DNA of 6,420 nt from Candidatus Omnitrophota bacterium (GCA_018061225.1 JAGOUK010000079.1:1-6420), one strand, 5' to 3'; positions 1 to 6,095 are shown, numbered from the stretch's first letter. A program made the numbers and translations. Notes: generated from the sequence alone by a model not told the origin.

Positions 1-498
1 AATCGTCAAACCGGTCGTATGATCCTCGGACGATACATAATCAGCCAGCGGATCTTCATTGACCCACGAATACCACTCATATCGGGAAGTCGAATCATAA
101 TCATAATCCGTCCTCAAAATAATATCGGTTCCGGACTCAACCGTTCGGATCCGAGTAATACCGGTGTCGATAACCTCAGACGTCACATAAGTGGCTCCCG
201 TCGGGTGATACCCGAGGGGAGCGAACTTCGGCTCTGGAGCATCATCCGCAGCATCGTCGTCGTCATCCGCCGTATTCATATCGCTGTTTAACGCATCCAA
301 GGTATCTATGAGCGATTGGGCGGCCGCCTCACGCGCTTCAAGATCTTCCTGAGATCCAAATAAAGCTCGATTCGAATCGTTTCCGGTGAACAGATCGGGT
401 TCAGCCGAAAAAGCCCAGCCTGGCAATGCCGATTGGGTAAGCAAAGCGATCGTCAGAGCGCACGAAATTCTTTTTACTTTGGCTACTGATTTGTACAT
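1..498 (-). CDS. Secreted acidic protein of unknown function, N-terminal part (cut by window edge)
   Basis: The minus-strand frame is open from an ATG at 498 to base 1 (166 codons, no stop), so the gene continues beyond the left edge. Residues 1-32 look like a Sec signal peptide: basic start (MYKSVAKVKR), hydrophobic core ISCALTIALL, then PGWAFSA with probable cleavage between residues 29 and 32. Residues 50-72 are probably helical. Residues 77-90 form an acidic linker with five consecutive Asp (78-82) followed by APEP. From about residue 95 the chain is rich in Thr, Asp, Tyr and Ile with a beta-strand look (IDTGITRIRTVESGTDIILR). I recognise no family. The ribosome site is weak (GAGA about 7 bases upstream), and two in-frame TTG codons lie just before the ATG after a TAG stop at 511-513, so the start could move by 1-4 codons. 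An exported or surface protein is inference from the signal peptide and composition. Confidence 0.8.
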   Translation of the reverse strand, partial: MYKSVAKVKRISCALTIALLTQSALPGWAFSAEPDLFTGNDSNRALFGSQEDLEAREAAAQSLIDTLDALNSDMNTADDDDDAADDAPEPKFAPLGYHPTGATYVTSEVIDTGITRIRTVESGTDIILRTDYDYDSTSRYEWYSWVNEDPLADYVSSEDHTTGLTI

Positions 499-529
499 CA
501 ATTCTCGCAACTACGGTTATTGATCAGAC

Positions 530-550
530 TATTAAAACAATGTTTTAATA
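530..550 (-). promoter_or_regulatory. Perfect 21-bp palindrome over a probable promoter of the secreted protein gene
   Basis: Ten-base arms TATTAAAACA and TGTTTTAATA flank one central A with no mismatch. On the minus strand the downstream arm contains TGT-TTTAAT, an extended -10 element (5/6 to TATAAT with TGN in front). This would place transcription start near 524 and leave a leader of about 25 nt before the ATG at 498. A symmetric site on a -10 box is typical of a repressor operator. The promoter and operator roles are inferred; the palindrome itself is seen directly. No T-run follows it, so it is unlikely to be the terminator of the gene ending at 641. Confidence 0.4.
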
Positions 551-555
551 ATGTT

Positions 556-583
556 TATGTATTCTTGTTAATTAGTATGTATT
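556..583. repeat. Two TATGTATT direct repeats spaced by exactly 20 bp
   Basis: TATGTATT occurs at 556-563 and 576-583, a centre-to-centre distance of 20 bp, about two helical turns. The repeats lie in the A+T-rich gap just upstream (minus-strand sense) of the palindrome at 530-550. Same-face spacing is what a dimeric or cooperatively binding regulator would use, but in A+T-rich DNA such a match could also arise by chance. Confidence 0.3.
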
Positions 584-640
584 ACAAAACAGCTTTGTTC
601 AAGGGAGTATCGAAAAATAAATCATGCCTGACAGGGTCTG

Positions 641-1339
641 TTAGTTGAAAAAGGCTGAGTAGACCCGATGAGTTAATACGTTCAGCTCTGCCTGGTAGGC
701 TCGATACCGATCCAGAATCGCCGCGCAGTCGGGGCGTTTTTCGAACCAGTCGAGCAGCATCGAGCCGGTGACTTCCACATGAAACTGAAGCCCGTACGCC
801 GATCCGACACGAAACGCCTGGTTGGTCACGGTGTTATTCGTCGCAAGCAGCACGGCCCCGTCCGGCAAATCAAATGTGTCTTCATGCCACTGCAGCACTT
901 GTATCGGCCGCTGTGGGAGCGGGGCAAAAACGGGGTCGACGGCAGCTTCCGCCGTGAGCGTGACGGGAGACCAGCCAACTTCCGGGGCGGGCGCTTTATA
1001 GATTTTTTTACCCAGCGCGGAAGCGATGAGTTGAGCGCCGAGACAAATCCCTAGCACCGGGATTTTTTGACCGATGAGACGCCGGATCAGCACTTTTTCA
1101 TCTGCCAAAAAAGGATACTTGGATTCCTCATCCACATTCATCGGGCCGCCCATCACACAGACCGCCCGCACTCCGGACAAATCCTGCGGAATGGCGTCGC
1201 CCCGATACAGCTCGATGAACCTAACCGGAATCTCCCGGTCGATCAAATGGTCGTGAATCGTCCCCGCGCCCTCATGGGCGACGTGCTTCAGAACCCAGAC
1301 TTCTTTGGCGTCGGCGGAACTATTTGGCGCAGCAGCCAT
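641..1339 (-). CDS. Type 1 glutamine amidotransferase (GMP synthase-like class I GATase)
   Basis: This predicted cytoplasmic protein of 232 residues is a single class I glutamine amidotransferase domain, which releases ammonia from glutamine or a related gamma-glutamyl amide. Visible motifs, numbered from the ATG at 1339: oxyanion-strand GGPMNV at 64-69, nucleophile elbow GICLGAQ with catalytic Cys99, WHEDTF at 151-156, and the His187/Glu189 pair in LQFHVEV. The triad is complete. No synthetase domain is attached, as in stand-alone COG0518-type members whose substrates vary, so the acceptor is unknown. The frame stays open to an ATG at 1435 (264 residues), but the extra N-terminus is antisense-like low-complexity sequence overlapping the upstream gene. 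The family fold begins near VWVLKH (residues 14-19). An ATG at 1372 has AAAGG 5 nt upstream and cannot be excluded. With the 1339 start, the gene overlaps the upstream membrane-protein gene by 20 bp, which suggests translational coupling. Confidence 0.88.
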   Translation of the reverse strand: MAAAPNSSADAKEVWVLKHVAHEGAGTIHDHLIDREIPVRFIELYRGDAIPQDLSGVRAVCVMGGPMNVDEESKYPFLADEKVLIRRLIGQKIPVLGICLGAQLIASALGKKIYKAPAPEVGWSPVTLTAEAAVDPVFAPLPQRPIQVLQWHEDTFDLPDGAVLLATNNTVTNQAFRVGSAYGLQFHVEVTGSMLLDWFEKRPDCAAILDRYRAYQAELNVLTHRVYSAFFN

Positions 1340-1841
1340 CTTTGGATTCGCTCTCTCCCCCGTGGCCGCCATAACCGCCTTTGCCGCAAAACTTCCCAAG
1401 CAGAGACGACATTCCCGCGACAGAAACAAACGCAACCGCGTAATACCCCAGACCGATCACAAAAAGCTCAACAGGCTTTCCCTCCCAAATCACCCCCGAG
1501 AACATCACCGTACCGGCGATACCCACCGCGGCAAACAGGGCGACCGCCAGTCTCCGGCCAAAGCAGAACGCGTTGGCCATGCAAAACAGCGCGTGCAGCG
1601 CAAAACTCACCGCCAGACAATTCAAGATCGAAAGACCCATGATCTTGCCCGCCTCCGTTTTCATCGTCTCAGCGATGATTTCCGGCGTGATCCCCGTAAG
1701 CGCCATCCACTGCTTACCGAATGCCAAGTCCCCGTACCAGATCATACCGATGCCCCAAATCGTGAGCGCGCCCACGGCGATTTTCATCAATGCTTTGCCG
1801 GGGCAGGCCTTTTTTTCAGTCGAACAATGGGCGTCTTTCAT
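1320..1841 (-). CDS. Four-helix integral membrane protein, DUF1761-like, with Cys-rich ends
   Basis: This 173-residue protein has about four membrane helices, near residues 18-36, 66-88, 97-118 and 124-147. The segment IWYGDLAFGKQWMALTG (34-50) resembles the conserved first loop of DUF1761 proteins (aromatic-Tyr...FGK.W...G), a family with no established biochemical role. Both soluble ends are unusual: the N-terminus has Cys6 and Cys13 (HCSTEKKAC), and the C-terminus has Cys152, a Gly/Tyr/His stretch GKGGYGGHGG and a final DGCCAK. These could bind metal or form disulfides, but that is inference. The ATG at 1841 is preceded by AAGGAG with a 5-nt spacer, so the start is secure. The gene follows the L,D-transpeptidase by 42 bp and its 3' end overlaps the amidotransferase start, consistent with one operon. 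The family call is by eye from the loop motif and topology. Confidence 0.8.
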   Translation of the reverse strand: MKDAHCSTEKKACPGKALMKIAVGALTIWGIGMIWYGDLAFGKQWMALTGITPEIIAETMKTEAGKIMGLSILNCLAVSFALHALFCMANAFCFGRRLAVALFAAVGIAGTVMFSGVIWEGKPVELFVIGLGYYAVAFVSVAGMSSLLGKFCGKGGYGGHGGESESKDGCCAK

Positions 1842-1846
1842 AGTGT

Positions 1847-1852
1847 CTCCTT
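1847..1852 (-). promoter_or_regulatory. Shine-Dalgarno site of the DUF1761-like gene
   Basis: AAGGAG on the minus strand lies 5 nt before the ATG at 1841. It is the best ribosome site on the minus strand of this window, and it fixes the start against the internal ATG at codon 19, which has none. Confidence 0.8.
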
Positions 1853-1883
1853 GGTTTTGTTTTGTATTTTTTAAAAAAACTAT

Positions 1884-2459
1884 TTAGTCCGTGATGAGAA
1901 CGGCATCACCCGCATGCATTTGGTCAAAAAGTTCAACAACGTCTTTATTGTACATCCGCACGCAGCCGTTGGACGCGGGACGCCCGATCAGCCCTTCGCT
2001 CGGCGTGCCATGAATATAGATGAACCGTTCTTTCGAATCGATCCCCCGACCGCGATTGACCCCCGGCTCCATCCCCTCCAGCCACAAGATGCGCGTCGTC
2101 ACATCATCATAGGCCGCGCCCTTCAGCGTCCGATCGATCACCGCAAGCTTGCCGGTATTCACCCGTTCCTTAAAAATCGTGTACAGCGGTGCTCCCCCGC
2201 CAATCTTCTCCGCCACCCGATGCTTCCCCAGCGGCGTCTTCAAACTCCCCGACTTACTCCCCACCCCATACTTCGACGTCGACACCGGATATTCCTTAAC
2301 AACCTTCCCGCCCCTAACCAAATAAAGCCTCTGCTCCCCCACCTTCACCACCACACTCACTTGGGAAGCAGCGCCATCGCCAGCGGGCAGACCAGTCCCC
2401 GATCGCGCACACCCCACCGCCGCGATTATGACTAAAGCCAGGATAAGCAGTTTTTTCAT
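1884..2459 (-). CDS. L,D-transpeptidase (YkuD domain) lipoprotein
   Basis: The protein has 191 residues. It starts with a lipoprotein signal, MKKLLILALVIIAAVGC, with Cys17 in an acceptable lipobox (AVGC), so the mature protein is probably membrane-anchored and faces the cell wall. A short linker follows, then a YkuD domain from about residue 33 (VSVVVKVGEQRLYLV, the usual first strands) to the C-terminus. KTPLGKHRV (75-83) is the typical 'TPxG' segment. The active site is HGTPSEGLIG (150-159) and SNGCVRM (163-169), with nucleophile Cys166, His150 and Arg168. Enzymes of this family make meso-DAP 3-3 cross-links or attach proteins to peptidoglycan; which one applies here cannot be read. The frame extends upstream to an ATG at 2582, but those 41 codons are simply the inverted repeat and lack protein character, and the lipoprotein signal requires the ATG at 2459. 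No Shine-Dalgarno motif is seen in the 12 bases between repeat and start. Confidence 0.9.
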   Translation of the reverse strand: MKKLLILALVIIAAVGCARSGTGLPAGDGAASQVSVVVKVGEQRLYLVRGGKVVKEYPVSTSKYGVGSKSGSLKTPLGKHRVAEKIGGGAPLYTIFKERVNTGKLAVIDRTLKGAAYDDVTTRILWLEGMEPGVNRGRGIDSKERFIYIHGTPSEGLIGRPASNGCVRMYNKDVVELFDQMHAGDAVLITD

Positions 2460-2471
2460 TGGGTTAAATTC

Positions 2472-2577
2472 GCCGGTCAGACCGGGTTCCGAGGCGCAGC
2501 GCCCGCGGCGAGTTTGTGCGCCGCCTCGGCGCACACTGTCTGAGCCGCAGCGCGCCTCGGAACCCGGTCTGACCGGC
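2472..2577. repeat. 106-bp nested inverted repeat (REP/MITE-like element)
   Basis: Outer arms at 2472-2497 and 2552-2577 are perfect 26-base reverse complements (GCCGGTCAGACCGGGTTC...). Inside, TGTGCGCCG (2515-2523) and CGGCGCACA (2527-2535) form a perfect 9-bp stem with a CCT loop. The element is G+C-rich and lies in the 145-bp gap between the aminopeptidase stop and the transpeptidase start. No T-run follows on either strand, so it is not a classical factor-independent terminator. I see no clear target-site duplication and no second copy in this window. The shape fits a dispersed palindromic repeat or a small non-autonomous element. In mRNA it would fold into a very stable hairpin that could protect the 3' end of the upstream message or separate expression of the two genes. 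Confidence 0.85.
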
Positions 2578-2604
2578 AGCACGAGACCCTCGACTCAAAC
2601 AGGT

Positions 2605-5229
2605 TTATCTGACTTTGGACAACCACGCCGCGAGGTCCGCGCGGTCGCGTGCCGCCCAGCGGGCGTTGGCGCGGATGACTTCGATGGATTGCTGCACCGC
2701 GCGCTGCCCGCCCTGCACGGGATGTTTGCTGAAGAATTTTTCCACGTCTTTAGCGTGACTCTCGTCGCGGAAGCCCTGAGTCGAACCTTCGATGATACGC
2801 GTCATCATCCCGAGATTACCGCCGCTGAAGAAGGAGGTGACGGTTTTCCATTCATGCTTGATGAATTCCCACGCCTGTTCACGGCAGGCGGCATTGGACC
2901 CGAATCCGCCGAGCAGCACGTACCGGTCCTGAGAGCGCACACCGTCGGAGAGTGCAAATTTGAGAACTTGATCTGTCACCGATTTATCCCTAAACCGCGT
3001 AAGCGAACGCAAGACGCGGACCTTTTCTTCCTGCAGCGTTGATTTGGCAAAAATCCCCATCAGCTGCTCGAGGGTTTTGGCGTCCCCGTGCGACGCGGCC
3101 GTACCATAAACGGCGCCGCGCAGATTGGGATCCAGCGTTCCGCCTTTTACAAAAGCGCTAAGGCGCTTGACTGCCTGCTCAACCACCGGCTCATACCCGT
3201 AATGACCCAGTCGGCCGATGACCAATGCCCGAAGCATCACATTTAGGTGATTGTCCTTCGCCTTGGATTCCCACCCAAGCCGTTCATGAGTCCACGCCAG
3301 GAGTTCGCGCGACCAAATATTAAAGCGGTGCCGCGTGTCGCCATGCGCAACTTCCTCGGTCTGACCGAGAATACCGACAATGGTGCACCAGACGTTGTAA
3401 TCCATTTCGCGCTCGCATCCGGAAAGAAGTTCCATGACTTGAGAGGTCTTCATCCGCCCGGCGCGCGCCAGGACAAACGCGTCATCCAAAAGTCCCAACG
3501 CGTCCTCCGGCTCAAAGTCCCCGTCCTTCAACCCTTGAGCCAACGGGCTGATCAAATTTTCAGAATAGGCCGTGCGGTAGAATCCACTCTGACCGGGATT
3601 GACCTTGATCCACCGGCCGGCGGGAGCCTCAACCTTCAAAGTCCCGGCCTTGGCCGTCAGAAGCGTCTCAAAACGCTTCGCGGATCCTTTGACTGAAGCG
3701 GTCACGGGCACCTGCCAGGAAGCGCCCTCCGCATCCTTGGAGCCGTCAAATAAAAATCGGCTCTGCGCCAATTTTAGCGTGCGCTTCGCGCCGTACTGCG
3801 CCGGAGCCGCTTCAACCGAAACGACCGGATAGCCGCCTTGCCGCGTGTAACTGGCCATGACGGCGCGGACGGGCTTGCCGCTCGCGTCTTCCAGCGCTTT
3901 CCAAAGATCCACGGTCTTCGCGTTCTTGTAGGCGTATTGCTTGAGATAATTCTTGAGCCCTTTGCGCAGCACCGGCTCGGTCAGATAATGCTCAAGCATC
4001 CGGTTGACCGAAGAGCCCTTGGCATACGTGATGTGATCGAAGATTTCGCGGATCTCAGCAGGGTCCTTCACGTCGATCTCGATCGCATGCGTGTTCTTAA
4101 GACTGTCATCCCGCAGCGCGGCCAGGTATTCCGTCGCCAAAAATTGAGTCCAGATCTTCCATTGGGGAAATTGCGCGTCCACGGCCTTGGGCCCCATGAA
4201 GGAAGCGAAGCCCTCGTTCAGCCATAGGTCCGTCCACCATTCCATGGTGACCAGATTACCGAACCACTGATGCGCGAGCTCATGATCAATGACTTCGGCG
4301 ACGCGCTGCCGGGCCGCGACCGAGGAGTTCTTGGGATCAACCAGGAGTGCGGTCTCGCGGTAAGTCACCAGACCCCAATTTTCCATCGCGCCGGAAGAAA
4401 AGTCAGGCAGCGCCACCATGTCGAGCTTCGGCAGCGAGTAAGGGATGCCGAACCAGTCCGCAAAATACGGAAGGCAAAATTTAGCGACTTCAAGACCAAA
4501 CCGGCCGTGCGGAGATTTGCCGGGCGTGGTCCAAACTCCGATGTCCACGCCGTTCTTGTCCTTAACAAAAATCCCTTCCAGATGCGCGACCACAAAGCAC
4601 AGAAGATACGTCGACATGATCGGAGTCGCGTCATACGTGATTTCTTTTTTGCCGCCGGACGCGACGATCTGCTTGATGGGCATATTCGAAAGTGCCGTGA
4701 GTTCCTTCGGAACCCGCAGCGTCACCTTAAACGTTGCCTTCATATCGGGCTCGTCCCAGCATGGGAACGCGCGCCGCGCGTCCGTTGCCTCAAATTGCGT
4801 GGCCGCGCCCCAGGTCTTCTTGCCCAGGTAATCATACGAGGTGCGGTAGAAGCCGTGCATCTGGTCGTTGAGAATGCCCGTAAATTCAAGCTCCAGCGTC
4901 CCCGTCTCCTGCGGCGTGAAGCTGCGCGCGAATTCGATCGTCACCGTCTCCATCTTGGCGTCAAAGCGCACGGCCTTGGACCCGATCCGAACCCCCTCCA
5001 CTGTCATCAATGCCGCGTGCTGTATCTCAAGCTCTGCCGCATGCAGAGTGATGCTCGTGAAACTCTTGGCCGCTTTGATCCAGATCGAAGCGCGCCCTTC
5101 AAACTTAAATTTGGCGAGATCCGGTTCGATCCAGAGGTCATAACTCTGCGGAAGGACGTTGCGGTCGAGGCGGTAAGGATTCGCTGCTTTTCTGGAGCTT
5201 TTCAGGACTTTGGAGGATTGTTTAGGCAT
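2605..5229 (-). CDS. M1-family zinc aminopeptidase (ERAP1/puromycin-sensitive type)
   Basis: This complete 874-residue M1 metallopeptidase removes N-terminal amino acids from peptides and is probably cytoplasmic, as there is no signal peptide. N-terminal beta domain: about residues 17-215, with the conserved ATQFEATDARRAFPCWDEP (143-161). Thermolysin-like catalytic domain: about 216-460, with exopeptidase motif GAMEN (280-284), zinc motif HELAH (His316, Glu317, His320), third ligand Glu339 in NEGFA, and the transition-state Tyr402 in TYAKG. All catalytic residues are intact. Residues 541-555 (IKVNPGQSGFYRTAY) and 575-593 mark the start of the helical ERAP1-like C-terminal domain, so it is of the eukaryote-like/archaeal architecture rather than E. 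coli PepN with its DUF3458 region. The length is normal for that group. The ATG at 5229 overlaps the end of the methyltransferase gene by 8 bp (ATGCCTAA), and AGGAG lies 11 nt upstream, so translation is probably coupled. Confidence 0.96.
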   Translation of the reverse strand: MPKQSSKVLKSSRKAANPYRLDRNVLPQSYDLWIEPDLAKFKFEGRASIWIKAAKSFTSITLHAAELEIQHAALMTVEGVRIGSKAVRFDAKMETVTIEFARSFTPQETGTLELEFTGILNDQMHGFYRTSYDYLGKKTWGAATQFEATDARRAFPCWDEPDMKATFKVTLRVPKELTALSNMPIKQIVASGGKKEITYDATPIMSTYLLCFVVAHLEGIFVKDKNGVDIGVWTTPGKSPHGRFGLEVAKFCLPYFADWFGIPYSLPKLDMVALPDFSSGAMENWGLVTYRETALLVDPKNSSVAARQRVAEVIDHELAHQWFGNLVTMEWWTDLWLNEGFASFMGPKAVDAQFPQWKIWTQFLATEYLAALRDDSLKNTHAIEIDVKDPAEIREIFDHITYAKGSSVNRMLEHYLTEPVLRKGLKNYLKQYAYKNAKTVDLWKALEDASGKPVRAVMASYTRQGGYPVVSVEAAPAQYGAKRTLKLAQSRFLFDGSKDAEGASWQVPVTASVKGSAKRFETLLTAKAGTLKVEAPAGRWIKVNPGQSGFYRTAYSENLISPLAQGLKDGDFEPEDALGLLDDAFVLARAGRMKTSQVMELLSGCEREMDYNVWCTIVGILGQTEEVAHGDTRHRFNIWSRELLAWTHERLGWESKAKDNHLNVMLRALVIGRLGHYGYEPVVEQAVKRLSAFVKGGTLDPNLRGAVYGTAASHGDAKTLEQLMGIFAKSTLQEEKVRVLRSLTRFRDKSVTDQVLKFALSDGVRSQDRYVLLGGFGSNAACREQAWEFIKHEWKTVTSFFSGGNLGMMTRIIEGSTQGFRDESHAKDVEKFFSKHPVQGGQRAVQQSIEVIRANARWAARDRADLAAWLSKVR

Positions 5230-5905
5230 TTGCGGCGCGGCTCCTAGATTTGCGGATCGCGGTGATCACAATATCGGCTAAGGCACAAAAAAGAATTCCA
5301 GCGGCGGAAACTCGCATGGGCGCAGACCAAATGCCGGCATTCATCTCCCAGGCTTCCCTGAGGTAGGTCACGAGGATCAAAACCACGGTCCAAAGGATCA
5401 ACTTATATTCCTGGCTGCGCCAATAACGCTCCCAGGCAAACGGCCACTTCTCACCCTGGGCATAGGCCGTAAACCGCGTCCATAGCGGGGGTGTAACGGC
5501 TCGATAACGGCGATAATCGTCCCCAAACTTGTCGGTCAGCATCCGTTCTTCCTTGCGCATGGTATCGACATAGACTGCCAAAAAAATAAAAATAAAAAGC
5601 ACCCCCCACCAGTGCGAATTAAGGATCACGGTGAACCCGATCAGCATCAGCAGCGTCCCGGCATAAAGGGGGTGACGGACGAACGCATAGGGGCCGGAAG
5701 TTGTGAGCTTGTCCATTTTGATCGCATAACCGTTCGCCCAGCTGCGGATGAGGAGGCCTGCGGCCACGATGCAGCAGCCGTACAGCAAGGACCGCTCGGT
5801 GGCCCTCAGCGTCCACAGGGCCCATATGCCGGCAGGATAAAGGACGGCAAAGCGAAGTTTAAAAATGCGCTTGAAGCGCTCAGTGAGTGTTTTTTGAAGG
5901 CTCAT
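5222..5905 (-). CDS. Integral-membrane methyltransferase, ICMT/PEMT family
   Basis: This 227-residue polytopic membrane protein has helices near residues 17-34, 41-57, 82-97, 99-114, 168-184 and 200-216. The family signature is clear: TSGPYAFVRHPLYAG (69-83), then KEERML (118-123) and FGDDYRRYRAVTP (127-139). In isoprenylcysteine carboxyl methyltransferases and phospholipid N-methyltransferases these parts bind S-adenosylmethionine. The acceptor cannot be told from sequence; bacterial members are mostly unassigned. The region after residue 140, with an extra helix pair, is less typical. The ATG at 5905 is preferred. An in-frame TTG at 5938 would add 11 residues, but AAGGA abuts it with only one base between, and a TATAAT lies between TTG and ATG. 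The stop at 5222 falls inside the start of the aminopeptidase gene, so the two form one transcription unit. A functional link between them is not evident. Confidence 0.87.
   Translation of the reverse strand: MSLQKTLTERFKRIFKLRFAVLYPAGIWALWTLRATERSLLYGCCIVAAGLLIRSWANGYAIKMDKLTTSGPYAFVRHPLYAGTLLMLIGFTVILNSHWWGVLFIFIFLAVYVDTMRKEERMLTDKFGDDYRRYRAVTPPLWTRFTAYAQGEKWPFAWERYWRSQEYKLILWTVVLILVTYLREAWEMNAGIWSAPMRVSAAGILFCALADIVITAIRKSRSRAANA
5241..5245 (-). promoter_or_regulatory. Ribosome site of the M1 aminopeptidase gene inside the preceding gene
   Basis: AGGAG on the minus strand lies 11 nt before the ATG at 5229, within the last codons of the methyltransferase gene. The spacing is longer than ideal, so coupling through the 8-bp stop/start overlap probably contributes. 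Confidence 0.5.
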
Positions 5906-5914
5906 AATCGGGTT

Positions 5915-5920
5915 ATTATA
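5915..5920 (-). promoter_or_regulatory. Consensus -10 box just upstream of the methyltransferase start
   Basis: A perfect TATAAT reads on the minus strand, separated from the ATG at 5905 by only 9 bases. No convincing -35 box is found 16-18 bp further up; TTGAAG is 12 bp away, which is too close. If it is used, transcription would begin within about 0-3 nt of the ATG and give a leaderless message, which fits the absence of a Shine-Dalgarno site there. The hexamer could also be chance in an A+T-rich stretch. Confidence 0.4.
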
Positions 5921-5982
5921 AGACAGATTGAGCTTCAAGTCCTTAAATTAACTGATGTTCTGCTGGGATATTTACATTCACG

Positions 5983-6026
5983 GCGGTTCATGGTGGCGGA
6001 ACGGATGCCGTCATTTAGCGGTTCAT
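5983..6026 (+). repeat. Two GCGGTTCAT direct repeats, 35 bp apart
   Basis: GCGGTTCAT occurs at 5983-5991 and 6018-6026. The second copy covers the place where a -35 box would sit for the -10 at 6045-6050, which has no good -35 of its own. This arrangement would suit an activator, but two 9-base copies are modest evidence. Confidence 0.3.
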
Positions 6027-6041
6027 TCTCGTTTTGATTTT

Positions 6042-6050
6042 TGCTAGAAT
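6042..6050 (+). promoter_or_regulatory. Extended -10 promoter of the PLDc_N-type gene
   Basis: TGC-TAGAAT is an extended -10 element (TGN plus a 5/6 match to TATAAT). The -35 position, 17 bp upstream, reads TTCATT, which is poor and is usual for extended -10 promoters. Transcription would start near 6057, giving a leader of about 50 nt that begins with the hairpin at 6059-6081. Confidence 0.5.
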
Positions 6051-6058
6051 CTCGCATC

Positions 6059-6081
6059 GGGAATGATACCGAATCATTCCC
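6059..6081 (+). promoter_or_regulatory. Dyad/hairpin at the predicted 5' end of the PLDc_N transcript
   Basis: GGGAATGAT (6059-6067) and ATCATTCCC (6073-6081) are perfect 9-base reverse complements around the loop ACCGA. The dyad begins about 9 bp after the -10 box and ends 14 bp before the ribosome site. It is placed either as an operator at the transcription start or as a 5' stem-loop that protects the message. No riboswitch class is recognised. Confidence 0.5.
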
Positions 6082-6095
6082 CATCATCTGCCAAC

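Noticed and set aside
600..640. Possible terminator after the amidotransferase gene
   Set aside because: CCTGTCAGG followed by ATTTATTTTT gives only about a 4-bp stem with an impossible loop; the neighbouring ACAG/CTGT pair is equally weak.
1867..1879. T6A7 tract between the transpeptidase and DUF1761-like genes
   Set aside because: There is no G+C stem in front of it on the minus strand, so it is not supported as a terminator; it is a simple A/T run in a 42-bp gap.
1953..1973. SNGCVRM instead of SHGC in the transpeptidase active site
   Set aside because: Family members of the YkuD/ErfK type vary at this position (for example SKGC and SQGC), so it is not a damaged active site; Cys, Gly, Ser and Arg are present.
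2460..2582. N-terminal extension of the L,D-transpeptidase to an ATG at 2582
   Set aside because: The extra codons are the inverted repeat read through, and they would bury the lipoprotein signal peptide that starts at 2459.
4270..5247. Long plus-strand open frame (325 codons) opposite the aminopeptidase gene
   Set aside because: The antisense strand carries an intact M1 peptidase with all catalytic motifs. The plus-strand translation is Arg/His-rich without domain character, typical of a G+C-driven shadow frame; other plus-strand frames at 779-4227 are rejected for the same reason.
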